From JBAXXL01 sp037127915 (GTDB lineage Bacteria; Bacteroidota; Ignavibacteria; Kapaibacteriales; UBA2268), in assembly GCA_037127915.1 (NCBI GenBank), contig JBAXXL010000012.1, positions 41,327-105,326 on the forward strand: a stretch of DNA of 64,000 nt, given 5' to 3'. Shown here in pieces: positions 44,956 through 53,426 of this stretch. The position numbers were made by a program, and so were the translations under genes. The notes beneath the pieces are model-generated. The model did no database searches and had not been told where the DNA came from. It saw only the letters and a program-made list of their open reading frames with translations. Positions within the stretch are counted from its first letter, which is position 1, and every line of letters starts with the position of its first letter.

Positions 44956-45042
44956 CCACGGGTTTCGCCCGCGGTTATTGAGATTAAGCTCTTTCAGAAC
45001 AAATATCTATGCTATCCCCAAAAAAGGATAGCCTTTTTCCAA
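44956..45042. repeat. REP-like unit downstream of copy C
   Basis: CCACGGGTTTCGCCCGCGG, TTATTGAGATTAAGCTC, a partly decayed GCTCTttcAGAAC hairpin, and the GCTATCC/GGATAGC hairpin with TTTTT. Same order as at 44716. Confidence 0.7.
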
Positions 45043-45052
45043 TAATGTTGAA

Positions 45053-45319
45053 TTAAGGAAATCTCTTATATATTTCTTTGCGATGCAGACATCTGATTAA
45101 TTTAATAAGGTTATCCTCTACCTTAATACCTATCCTATAATCACCTATTCTAATTCTAAAATAATATTTAGAATTGACTATGAATTTAACATTTTGCAAC
45201 TCGGATAAAGAAGAAGAATTCTCAATTTCCAAAATTATTAGCTTCACTTTATTAAGAATGTATTTATCGTCAATATTTTTCAAATCTTTTAAAAAACTTT
45301 TCGTAAACTCAACTTCCAT
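45053..45319 (-). CDS. RelE/ParE-type toxin
   Basis: An 88-residue protein of the RelE/ParE superfamily: MEVEFTKSFLKDLKNIDD at the start, then YYFRIRIGDYRIGIKV, the central strands of the fold, and LIRCLHRKEIYKRFP at the end. RelE members cleave mRNA in the ribosome. Its start overlaps the last base of the upstream antitoxin, the usual antitoxin-first order. Confidence 0.85.
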   Translation of the reverse strand: MEVEFTKSFLKDLKNIDDKYILNKVKLIILEIENSSSLSELQNVKFIVNSKYYFRIRIGDYRIGIKVEDNLIKLIRCLHRKEIYKRFP

Positions 45320-45519
45320 TATTTAGCCTCGAGAATTTCGAACACCTCTTCTCTCGTAGCTACGCCGCTTAATTCGCCTTCCTTAATATCTTCAAGAAAA
45401 TGAAAATCCTCGAAAGCCTCATAAAAAGCATCATAAATAAGCTCCTTGTTTGAGTTGAGAACCTCGGTAAAGGCATCCTTCATAAGCTCTTTTATTTGTT
45501 TCGCTTCAAAATCTGACAT
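45319..45519 (-). CDS. Antitoxin of RelE-type pair
   Basis: A 66-residue acidic helical protein starting MSDFEAKQIKELMKDAF and ending VATREEVFEILEAK. No Pfam family recognised with certainty, but size, charge, order and overlap with the RelE-like toxin identify it as the antitoxin. Confidence 0.75.
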   Translation of the reverse strand: MSDFEAKQIKELMKDAFTEVLNSNKELIYDAFYEAFEDFHFLEDIKEGELSGVATREEVFEILEAK

Positions 45520-45666
45520 ATAACTACCTTTAAATAAATTTTTTACTAAATAAGTGACGGAATAAAATTTAAATTATTATTAATGATATATTAGCAGTTA
45601 CCGCATAATTCCGTAATTTTGTGTATAATTATAAAATGATTTAGAAATATATTAGAGACAGCATAT

Positions 45667-45876
45667 ATGGCAATAATAGAAAAAAAGTATCGCGTTCGCT
45701 ATCGCTCTCGTCAGGGCAAAGGAACAAAAATTGTGCGGGTTAAGGTTGAAGAAGAAGATTTGTTGAAGTGTGAAGGCGTTTTGAAAAAAGAGCAGGAAGT
45801 TTTAATACCCTTGATTAAAGCACAGCATTTCGATTTATTCAATGGAGCTGAGATTTATAGTATTGGAATAGTTTAA
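45667..45876 (+). CDS. Small basic protein of unknown function
   Basis: A 69-residue protein (MAIIEKKYRVRYRSRQGKG start) with alternating charged strands and no recognised domain. A -7-like TAATTTTG lies at 45614-45621. Coding likelihood is moderate: clean ATG, normal codon use, no ribosome site. Stands alone between the toxin-antitoxin pair and a lipoprotein gene. Confidence 0.5.
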   Translation: MAIIEKKYRVRYRSRQGKGTKIVRVKVEEEDLLKCEGVLKKEQEVLIPLIKAQHFDLFNGAEIYSIGIV

Positions 45877-45942
45877 AACAATTACGAATTACGAGGTTTT
45901 GCTTTTATTCTTTATTTTCAACTTTCAATTTAGTGAAGATGG

Positions 45943-45962
45943 ATTCCCGATGCCTCGGGAAT
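45943..45962. repeat. dRS3-like 20-bp hairpin repeat, copy 3
   Basis: Identical to the unit at 34593 (ATTCCC-N8-GGGAAT) and followed by GACAACC. A short word ccgcgtctttgcggtg follows, another common intergenic word, seen reversed at 48975. Confidence 0.8.
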
Positions 45963-46076
45963 GACAACCAAATCATCTCCGCGTCTTTGCGGTGCATTCT
46001 TCTTCCGGTTGAATAAATCAAAAAAATTATTTGCTAAAAAGGAACAATTTGGTATGTTTTTTGATAATTTTGTATT

Positions 46077-47588
46077 ATGAAGAAACTAACAATCATATTT
46101 TTAGCTATTATTTTGGTAACTGCCTGCGGAAAATTACCTACAGAATTTTCTATGCCGAGTTGGGAAACTGACTTGTATTTGCCGATTATCTCAAAGCAAT
46201 TTACATTGGACACTCTTATAAATGAGAGCGATAACGTCGTTATGGATAATAGCGGCGAATACCCAGTATTAAAAATAGTGATTGACACATTAATCCAAAA
46301 ATATGCCGCAAAAGACCTGATTGACGATGTGCTGAAATCAGAGAAATTCTCTTTGAGTTTCCCCGGTGTAAGCGGCGAAAAAGCATTCGAAGTACCGTTT
46401 GCTAAAAATGTGCTGATCGATTCGGCTTATTTTTCAAAAGGGGAACTTTACATATCGCTCACAAATAACACTCCCGGAAACTTGAATTATTCGCTAGAAA
46501 TACCTGGACTAAGGACACCTCAATGGATGGCATTTTCTGTTTCAGGTAATTTAGCGAAAAACCAAAAGTATGAGAATACATTCAATTTATCGAGCTACAG
46601 TTACTCCAGCAAAGCAGTGGCAGATGTAAAGGATGCTATTAAATTTGTCGTAAAAAGCGATTGCGATAACGAATCGGGAACAATTACTTTTGCTACTGAA
46701 TTAAAAAACACAGGAATCGATTATTTTTCCGGTGCCGTACAGTCGGGTTCACCCAAATCTATTGACGAAACTACCTCCACCAATATATCGGATAATATTA
46801 AGCGCATTGCCAAAGGAATTACTTTTACTGACCCGCTATTGGAACTTGATGTAAATTATAAATCCATTGGCGGAGATTTCTATGATATACTCCTCGATAA
46901 TACTAAGCTGAGAGTAGAAAATTCGTCGGGGAAGAAATTAGATATAAGCGGAAAAGCAGGCAATGACCCATTGGATAATATATTTGTCCAAAACGGTAAA
47001 TACAATTTGAAATTAGATAACACGAACAGCAATTTCGCCGATGCCATAAAGCTATTGCCAAATATAATGAATCTGAAGTCAATGGTTACGCTGAATCCTA
47101 ATATGGAAAGCGGAAAAATTCGTAAAAACGATACACTGACTATAAAAGGATTGATAACATTAGGCAGTAAACTTCACGTTGACTCGCTCCGGGTTTTAGA
47201 TACTATTGTGATAGATTTACCTCAAGAAACCCGCGATCTAATAAAATCGGCTATTTGGGCGAAGATTTATTTAAATGCACAAAATGGTCTGCCATTTGTT
47301 TGCTCAGTAAAAATCAATTTTACAGATATAAATTATAAATCGCTGTTTTCGAAATCTATTGAAGTAGCTCCCGCCGCCTATCAAAATCAATTAAGCCAAG
47401 TATCAATAACAAATGATACTTTAGACCTCACAGTATCCGAAATGCCGCTTTTGGCTGATGCCCGTTTTATGCTGGTAGAGATATTCATAGATTCCAATTT
47501 CGACCCCAACGCTTCATATACTCTGCGTCCTGAAGACTTTGTCAAAGTCAAAGCCAAATGCAGAGTGAAGTATAATGTAAAACTGTAG
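46077..47588 (+). CDS. Exported lipoprotein of unknown function
   Basis: A 503-residue lipoprotein with lipobox ILVTAC (acylated cysteine at 17). The body is rich in long beta strands; no family recognised. It is followed 18 bp later by an outer-membrane barrel gene, so the two may act together at the outer membrane. TAATTTTG at 46065-46072 is very near the start codon, so a promoter there would give an almost leaderless mRNA. Confidence 0.7.
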   Translation: MKKLTIIFLAIILVTACGKLPTEFSMPSWETDLYLPIISKQFTLDTLINESDNVVMDNSGEYPVLKIVIDTLIQKYAAKDLIDDVLKSEKFSLSFPGVSGEKAFEVPFAKNVLIDSAYFSKGELYISLTNNTPGNLNYSLEIPGLRTPQWMAFSVSGNLAKNQKYENTFNLSSYSYSSKAVADVKDAIKFVVKSDCDNESGTITFATELKNTGIDYFSGAVQSGSPKSIDETTSTNISDNIKRIAKGITFTDPLLELDVNYKSIGGDFYDILLDNTKLRVENSSGKKLDISGKAGNDPLDNIFVQNGKYNLKLDNTNSNFADAIKLLPNIMNLKSMVTLNPNMESGKIRKNDTLTIKGLITLGSKLHVDSLRVLDTIVIDLPQETRDLIKSAIWAKIYLNAQNGLPFVCSVKINFTDINYKSLFSKSIEVAPAAYQNQLSQVSITNDTLDLTVSEMPLLADARFMLVEIFIDSNFDPNASYTLRPEDFVKVKAKCRVKYNVKL

Positions 47589-47606
47589 TTTATCCTTTTC
47601 AAAAAG

Positions 47607-48941
47607 TTGAGAAACACACTTTACATATCGCTAATATTTATAATCACCCTTTACAATTTGAATGCAGAGACTGCCGACAACTTAGGAATCGGCGGATGTA
47701 TCGGAACGTTCGGCACCGGCTCCGCGGCTATGGACGGCAACCCTGCGTTGATGAATAATCAAAGCAGATTTGAATTTATGTCATTGGGGATTGATTTGAC
47801 GGTTACCAATAATTTGGGAATCAATTATACACAATTCCTCAACCTATTTACAAATAGCGGTGATGGAGTAATCAGCGAAGCCGAAAAAAACGAAATTGTC
47901 GGGAATTTAAATGCAAATAACCGCTTAGGTATGGGACTCAATACCTGCTTTTTGCGCTTTGTTTATACCACACGCGATGATAAAAACAGTTTTGGTTTTT
48001 CGCTTTCGGAGAAAAACCATATAAAATTCGATTTACCGAAAGATATGATTGAGCTTACGCTTTTCGGCAATACTCCGGAGCGGACTTATGACTTTAGCAA
48101 TTTGAAAGCGGAGATGTTTTGGTATCGCGAATACGCCTTCGGCTACAGCAGAAAAGCCGGTAATTTCTCTTATGGAGCGAGCCTGAAGTTGCTCGAAGTT
48201 TATACCTATTTAAATCTGGATATGGAAAAAGCGAGTTTATATACAAATACCGAGCATCACATACGTGTCGATTTGAAAGGGGACGCATATTCTGGGTTTT
48301 CGCCATCGTTAGAAGGGTTGAATCCATTTTCGTCATCTTCGACAGTACATTACAGTTTATTCAATGAATCGGCAGGTTTTGGAATGGCGGTGGATTTGGG
48401 AGGTGTTTGGCAGATAAACGAATTTTTCCGTCTAGGGTGCGCTCTGAAGGATTTGGGTTCGGTATCACTCTCCAATCTGCAATATCACGTAATGGATGAA
48501 AAAGCACTATTGAGCGATTTAACAAATGAACAACAATTTACCGATATAAAACATCTAGCGGATATAACAACTGTTCCCTCGAACTCGAATAATATTGCTT
48601 TATCGGGCAGGATCATCCTATCGGGATTGTTCAACGCGACAAGATTACTTCCTGTGAGCGAATTTCTATTAACAGCTGATTATTCTATTTACACACACGA
48701 ACCAATGAATGCGGATTTTGCATCCGTATTTTCCTTCGGCTCAAAACTAAAATTCAAACGAAGTTTGCCGTATATTTTGGCTGGGTATCGCTCGAGCTAC
48801 GATAAGGAAAGCTATGTTAGTTTGGGTTTGGGTTATGAATCGGACAGGTTTGCATTGCATTTATCAACTGCCGATTTAATGGGATGGATAAACAGCGAAC
48901 TGAATGCGAGAGTTGCTTTCGAAGCCATAATTAGTTTTTAA
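47607..48941 (+). CDS. Outer-membrane beta-barrel protein (FadL/DUF5723-like)
   Basis: A 444-residue protein with signal peptide (LYISLIFIITLYNLNA) followed by IGGCIGTFGTGSAAMDGNPALM, the start typical of FadL/PorV/DUF5723-like barrels whose N-terminal segment plugs the pore. It ends in an aromatic residue (FEAIISF). The start is TTG at 47607; no in-frame ATG exists before the signal peptide, and the ribosome site is poor, so translation may be coupled to the upstream lipoprotein gene. Transport or assembly role is inferred. Confidence 0.72.
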   Translation: MRNTLYISLIFIITLYNLNAETADNLGIGGCIGTFGTGSAAMDGNPALMNNQSRFEFMSLGIDLTVTNNLGINYTQFLNLFTNSGDGVISEAEKNEIVGNLNANNRLGMGLNTCFLRFVYTTRDDKNSFGFSLSEKNHIKFDLPKDMIELTLFGNTPERTYDFSNLKAEMFWYREYAFGYSRKAGNFSYGASLKLLEVYTYLNLDMEKASLYTNTEHHIRVDLKGDAYSGFSPSLEGLNPFSSSSTVHYSLFNESAGFGMAVDLGGVWQINEFFRLGCALKDLGSVSLSNLQYHVMDEKALLSDLTNEQQFTDIKHLADITTVPSNSNNIALSGRIILSGLFNATRLLPVSEFLLTADYSIYTHEPMNADFASVFSFGSKLKFKRSLPYILAGYRSSYDKESYVSLGLGYESDRFALHLSTADLMGWINSELNARVAFEAIISF

Positions 48942-49017
48942 AGTTCATAAAGTTAAGATAATGAAGAGAAAAATTCACCGCAAAGACGCGGAGACGCTAA
49001 GAATTTTTTATCTGTAG

Positions 49018-49146
49018 GGACAGGTCGTGACCTGTCCGCCTTCGCAATTGATTTATTTTTGTGACTTGCAGTCCGGTTCTCAAGCAATGTATTGGCTAAA
49101 GTCTGATTTTTATAGCAATATCCTTTCCACGACTTAAAAGTCGTGG
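49018..49146. repeat. Two intergenic hairpins
   Basis: GGACAGGTC-gt-GACCTGTCC (49018-49037) and CCACGACTT-aa-AAGTCGTGG (49127-49146), both perfect. The 48942-49166 spacer is otherwise empty. Either could end the upstream transcript, though no T run follows. Confidence 0.65.
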
Positions 49147-49166
49147 CTACTGAAGAAATCTTTCAA

Positions 49167-49412
49167 TTAATCTTGGGAATAAAAATGGCGTTCCAATAAT
49201 TCTAAATCAATATATTTAGATAATTGACGGTGTATTGCTTTAGTTGTACCTTTGTCTAATTCTCTATGATTAGGTACGGTAATTGTTTCTTTCATTCCTA
49301 ATTGGATTCGAGATAATTTCACATGACTTCCTTTTTGGGAAATTACGGAAAACCCAAAACGGAAGCAAATCTCAATTATGTCTTTGCCGGATAAAACTCT
49401 TAGCTTAGGCAT
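49167..49412 (-). CDS. HicA-type mRNA interferase toxin
   Basis: An 81-residue protein with the HicA/YcfA fold: VLSGKDIIEICFRFGFSVIS, then QKGSHVKLSR with the catalytic histidine (GSHVKL), and TVPNHRELDKGTTKAIHRQL. Start at 49412 overlaps the antitoxin gene by eight bases; the longer frame adds five residues with no support. Cleaves mRNA in the family. Confidence 0.9.
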   Translation of the reverse strand: MPKLRVLSGKDIIEICFRFGFSVISQKGSHVKLSRIQLGMKETITVPNHRELDKGTTKAIHRQLSKYIDLELLERHFYSQD

Positions 49413-49632
49413 AATGATATTCGCCAATTTCCATATTAGCCATTATAGTTGGATTGGGACTGATGAAGTAATTTTCCAAATCGTCTTCTTCCAAATGAAG
49501 TTCTACTGCTTCTTGAATATTAAATACAAGTTCATCCAAGGTCAGCCCTTGAGTAACTATAGGTAAATCTATACATTCAGCTACGTAGTATTTTTCACCT
49601 TTGTGTATTTGAAATTGAATTGTTCTTTTCAT
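49405..49632 (-). CDS. HicB-type antitoxin (partial HicB fold)
   Basis: A 75-residue HicB-like protein: MKRTIQFQIHKGEKYYVAEC, IDLPIVTQGLTLDELVFNI and QEAVELHLEEDD form the characteristic RNase H-like fold. It lacks the C-terminal DNA-binding helix-turn-helix, as in short HicB types. ATG 49632 is preferred to the frame from 49677. It overlaps HicA in the standard pair. Confidence 0.88.
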   Translation of the reverse strand: MKRTIQFQIHKGEKYYVAECIDLPIVTQGLTLDELVFNIQEAVELHLEEDDLENYFISPNPTIMANMEIGEYHYA

Positions 49633-49799
49633 TATTCTAATCTTATCTAATTGTGTATTTAAAATATTAACGTGCAATTAAAAATAAAATTTTATTGCCG
49701 ATACCAAGCAGGTGTTTGGAAATTATTATTCTAATGTCCAATACCTCAAAGATGTTGGATATCTTTACGAAATATATTTTACATAAATTTGAATATTTC

Positions 49800-49831
49800 G
49801 TTGCTATTTTTCCTAAATTAAGCTAAATTTG
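49800..49831 (+). promoter_or_regulatory. Candidate Bacteroidota-type promoter
   Basis: GTTG at 49800-49803, 20-bp spacer, TAAATTTG at 49824-49831. It lies 34 bp before the SDR gene and is the best-spaced example in the window. Confidence 0.5.
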
Positions 49832-49865
49832 TATTTATAAATTACAAAAAAATCAAATAATAAAA

Positions 49866-50630
49866 ATGAAAAACAAAATAGTTCTTATAACCGGCGCATC
49901 TTCCGGAATTGGCGAAGCTTGTACCGAGGTTTTCGCTCGTGAAGGAGCAAAGCTTATTTTGCTTGCCCGCCGCTCAGAAAAATTAAATACTCTGGCTTTG
50001 AATTTAGAGCATAATTACGGCGCCGAAGTAATAACTTTTGCCTGCGATGTCCGCGATAAAGACAAAGTGTTCGAAATAGTAAATTCTTTGGACGAAAAAT
50101 GGCGTAAAATTGACCTGCTGATAAACAATGCCGGTTTAGCCCGCAGTACAAAGAAATTCCCTGATTGCGATTTCTCGGATTGGGAAGAAATGATTGATAC
50201 AAACATCAAAGGTCTGCTCTATGTTTCGCGTGCGGTTTTGCCGGTAATGTTAGTCGAAAAATGCGGCACAATTATCAATATCGGCTCTATTGCAGGACGT
50301 ACAGCCTACCCTGGCGGAAACGTGTATTGCTCAACCAAAAGTTTTGTTGCTATGCTGAACGATACGATGAACATAGACCTTAACGGAACCGGTGTACGCG
50401 TTTCGAATATCGAACCCGGAATGGTAGAAACAGAATTTTCACTGGTCCGTTTCCACGGCGATTCAGAAACCGCCGACAAAGTTTACAAAGGACTTACTCC
50501 TCTTTCCGGACGCGACGTAGCCGAAACAGCGCTGTTTATAGCAACAAGACCACAACACATCAATATTCAAAATATAATGCTGACCCCAACCGATCAAGCA
50601 AATCCATATATTGTAAATAAAAACCTTTAG
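49866..50630 (+). CDS. Short-chain dehydrogenase, YdfG-like
   Basis: A 254-residue NAD(P)-dependent SDR. Cofactor motif TGASSGIGEA, NNAGLA and the catalytic YxxxK (YCSTK) are all present, with the PGMVETEFSLVRF segment of the YdfG (3-hydroxy acid/serine dehydrogenase) subgroup. ARRSEKL suggests NADPH preference. Twelve bp before the M20 peptidase gene, so they are probably co-transcribed; no shared pathway is obvious. Confidence 0.9.
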   Translation: MKNKIVLITGASSGIGEACTEVFAREGAKLILLARRSEKLNTLALNLEHNYGAEVITFACDVRDKDKVFEIVNSLDEKWRKIDLLINNAGLARSTKKFPDCDFSDWEEMIDTNIKGLLYVSRAVLPVMLVEKCGTIINIGSIAGRTAYPGGNVYCSTKSFVAMLNDTMNIDLNGTGVRVSNIEPGMVETEFSLVRFHGDSETADKVYKGLTPLSGRDVAETALFIATRPQHINIQNIMLTPTDQANPYIVNKNL

Positions 50631-50641
50631 GAGTATTAGTA

Positions 50642-52009
50642 ATGCAGAAGATAATAGAAAATTTAACAGCTCAAAAACAACGTCACATAGACGAATTATT
50701 CGAATTTTTGAGAATTCCGAGCATATCGGATTTAGAAGAATATAAAGATGATTGTAAAAAAGCCGCTTTGTGGCTGATGAACAATATCAAAACAGCCGGT
50801 TTCGATAACGCTCGTTTATACGAAACAGCAGGACATCCTATCGTTTACGCTGAATGGCTCAACGCCGGCAACGACAAACCAACCGTTTTGGTTTATGGAC
50901 ATTACGATGTACAACCTGTCGATCCTCTGGGTTTATGGTACTCAGAACCATTCGAACCAGTTATCAAAGATGGCAAAATGTGGGGACGCGGAACATCGGA
51001 CGACAAAGGCCAACTTTTTATGCACGTTAAAGCATTAGAAGAAATAATGAAAGTTGACGGTAAATTGCCGGTAAATGTAAAAATTATTATTGAAGGCGAA
51101 GAAGAAGCCGGTTCAAGTCATTTGGACGAATTTATCGAAAATAATGCCGAATTGCTAAGTTGTGATTATGTTTTAATTTCCGACACAGATTGGGTTGACG
51201 TTGGATTACCTTCGATTTGCTATTCATTGCGCGGATTGACATTTGCTGAAGTAAAAATTACCGGTCCAAACAGCGATTTACACAGCGGCAGTTACGGCGG
51301 TTCGTTGGACAATCCTGCGAATGTACTTTGCTCGATGATTGCAAAAATGCGCGATGAATACGGCAGAGTAACAATTCCGGGATTCTATGACGACGTTTTA
51401 GATTTGGACGCTGACGAAAGAGCTGGTTTTGCTCGCATACCTTTCAGCGAAGAAGAATATTGCAAATTGCTCGGTATCAAAGCAACTAATGGTGAATTTG
51501 GCTACACAAGCATTGAACGCTCGTGGGCACGTCCAACATTGGATATCAACGGAATGACCAGCGGTTTCCAAGGCAAAGGCTCAAAAACGATTATTCCTGC
51601 TTGGGCTTCGGCAAAGATTTCTATGCGCTTGGTGCCTTACCAAGACAGCGACGATATTGCTAAAAAAGTTGAAGAGTATTTGAAAAAATTGGCTCCTCCA
51701 ACAGTAACTGTAGAAGTTGAAATACTTCACGGCGGTAATCCGGTAATGGTAAAACGCGACGGTAAAGGTATCCAAGCCGCATCCCAAGCATTAAAAAATG
51801 TGTTTAATATGGAACCAATTTTTATGCGCGAAGGCGGTTCGATCCCAGTCGTTGGTGTATTCCAATCAGTACTGAAAGCCGATTCAATTTTATTGGGTAT
51901 GGGCGTACCGGGTAATAATATTCACGCACCGAACGAAAATTATCCATTAGAAAACTTCTATGAAGGAATCAAAGTTTCCGCTCATTTCTTCTATGAACTG
52001 GCAAAATAA
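50642..52009 (+). CDS. M20-family dipeptidase/carboxypeptidase
   Basis: A 455-residue zinc peptidase of the M20 family. VYGHYDVQPVDPLGLW gives the first metal histidine, GRGTSDDKGQL the bridging aspartate region, and IIEGEEEAGSSHLDEF the catalytic glutamate pair. A dimerisation lid domain follows. Close to the cytosolic dipeptidases (CNDP-like). No signal peptide. Aggag ribosome site. Confidence 0.92.
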   Translation: MQKIIENLTAQKQRHIDELFEFLRIPSISDLEEYKDDCKKAALWLMNNIKTAGFDNARLYETAGHPIVYAEWLNAGNDKPTVLVYGHYDVQPVDPLGLWYSEPFEPVIKDGKMWGRGTSDDKGQLFMHVKALEEIMKVDGKLPVNVKIIIEGEEEAGSSHLDEFIENNAELLSCDYVLISDTDWVDVGLPSICYSLRGLTFAEVKITGPNSDLHSGSYGGSLDNPANVLCSMIAKMRDEYGRVTIPGFYDDVLDLDADERAGFARIPFSEEEYCKLLGIKATNGEFGYTSIERSWARPTLDINGMTSGFQGKGSKTIIPAWASAKISMRLVPYQDSDDIAKKVEEYLKKLAPPTVTVEVEILHGGNPVMVKRDGKGIQAASQALKNVFNMEPIFMREGGSIPVVGVFQSVLKADSILLGMGVPGNNIHAPNENYPLENFYEGIKVSAHFFYELAK

Positions 52010-52055
52010 GTTTTAAAAGTTCATAAAGTTGAAAGTTTATAAAGTAAAGACACAC

Positions 52056-52089
52056 AAATCAACCCCATGCTTAAGCATGGGGTTGATTT
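52056..52089. terminator. 34-bp perfect palindrome, probable terminator
   Basis: Bases 52056-52072 are the exact reverse complement of 52073-52089 with no spacer (centre CTTAAG). It lies 47 bp after the peptidase stop. It can form a strong hairpin, but only ATTTATAT follows instead of a T run. The remaining spacer to 52234 has a decayed gacgctgcacgcaac word and no gene. Confidence 0.65.
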
Positions 52090-52234
52090 ATATATACTTT
52101 GGGACGCTGCACGCAACATCTCGTTTGTGGTCAAGATGGGCTCCACCTCACACGGTGCTTGTGGTCCATATTTGGGGTTGTCAGCCCTCCCCTATTTTAA
52201 CTAATTCATTAAGGTTGAATTTATTTTACTTATA

Positions 52235-53164
52235 TTATTTAGAATAATCAGAACAATCCACAGGAATGCTTTTCATACCAAGTCCGTAGAATTGTGTCAC
52301 GCCGTAGCTTTTTCCATTATATGGCTGACGGAAAGAAATATCGTTTGCCCGGCAATTCCCGTTATTATCTTTCAGAATCACAAAAGTATTAATCTCTCGA
52401 TCGGTGATATTCCCAAAGCCATCGCGTATGATTCTCCAGTCGGTTTCTATAATCACAACATTAATTGGTGATTCGTTTGACCAGCCTTGATCTTTAACTG
52501 CTGAAATCATTTCTTTTTCTAATTTGGCATTATTCATTCTTGCTTTAGGTACTTCAGCTGAATTGCCTTTAATCTTTGCATCCGAAGCTTTGTCTAAAGT
52601 GAATGATCCTTCGGCATATTTCTTTTTATTACAACCGCTTTTTCCGCCCCAAAATTCGATTGTTACGGCATGTTTTCCAGCTTCCATTCCATTAACCAAT
52701 GCCGCCCATTTTGTTGTTAAACCTAAATTTATTCCATCCTCGCTGTCACCGGACGACAAAACAAGATTGATTTGAAATGTAGTCCATTCTTGGCTTGGAA
52801 AAAAATTGGTATTTATAACGCCCATATCTTTTCCATCGATTAGAACTTTTAGTTCAAATTCATTTTCCGGATTAAGGCAGTTGACATCACCGGCTTCAAC
52901 AGTAGCATTATAGAGGCATTTCGCTAAATAGCCTCTACCATATATTGGTTGACCGATTTTGAATTCATTTGAATAAGTTATATTGTCTTGTAGGTCGAAT
53001 TTAATTCGTTGGTTTGCCCAAAGAATTTTGCCAATACTGTTGCCGTGTGTAGTGCTTGTGATACCTTGATCTGAGATTGGAGTATAATTTGATTGGGAAT
53101 TTAGCTCTGCCGATGAACAGCAGAAATATAAAGCTAACAAGAGAATTGTGAAATAGAGTTTCAT
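52235..53164 (-). CDS. Exported protein of unknown function
   Basis: A 309-residue protein with signal peptide (LYFTILLLALYFCCSSA) and no recognised domain. Beta-rich middle (residues 70-180), then a charged part ending CSDYSK. Contains several cysteines (in YFC, AKC, NCLN, SGCNK, GNCR, VDCS) that could form disulfides. No T9SS tail. Alone in its transcript. Confidence 0.6.
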   Translation of the reverse strand: MKLYFTILLLALYFCCSSAELNSQSNYTPISDQGITSTTHGNSIGKILWANQRIKFDLQDNITYSNEFKIGQPIYGRGYLAKCLYNATVEAGDVNCLNPENEFELKVLIDGKDMGVINTNFFPSQEWTTFQINLVLSSGDSEDGINLGLTTKWAALVNGMEAGKHAVTIEFWGGKSGCNKKKYAEGSFTLDKASDAKIKGNSAEVPKARMNNAKLEKEMISAVKDQGWSNESPINVVIIETDWRIIRDGFGNITDREINTFVILKDNNGNCRANDISFRQPYNGKSYGVTQFYGLGMKSIPVDCSDYSK

Positions 53165-53270
53165 AACGTAAACCTATATAATTTCAAACAAAACAACTAT
53201 GAAACGCAAATATAATATATTATTTTGAAATAATGCAAGGAAGTATTAAAAAATAGAAAAATATTTATTA

Positions 53271-53360
53271 ATTTAGAAGCATACTTTGTAGCAAAATATT
53301 AATCACTATAATAGGAGAAATAAAAGACAAAGATGTCCGATTTAAAATTAATTTTAGATT
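53271..53360 (+). promoter_or_regulatory. Conserved leader, copy 1
   Basis: About 90 bp that align without gaps with 59161-59250 (roughly three quarters identical). The core ATAGGAGAAATnAAAGACAAA is almost invariant. It precedes a T9SS-tailed propeller gene in both places. A short frame starts at 53332 (MSDLKLILDSEFNKDKSL), but the other copy lacks its ATG. Confidence 0.55.
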
Positions 53361-53426
53361 CTGAATTTAATAAAGATAAGTCGCTATAATAGCTGCATTT
53401 TATAAATAATAGAAGGATTTTTAATT

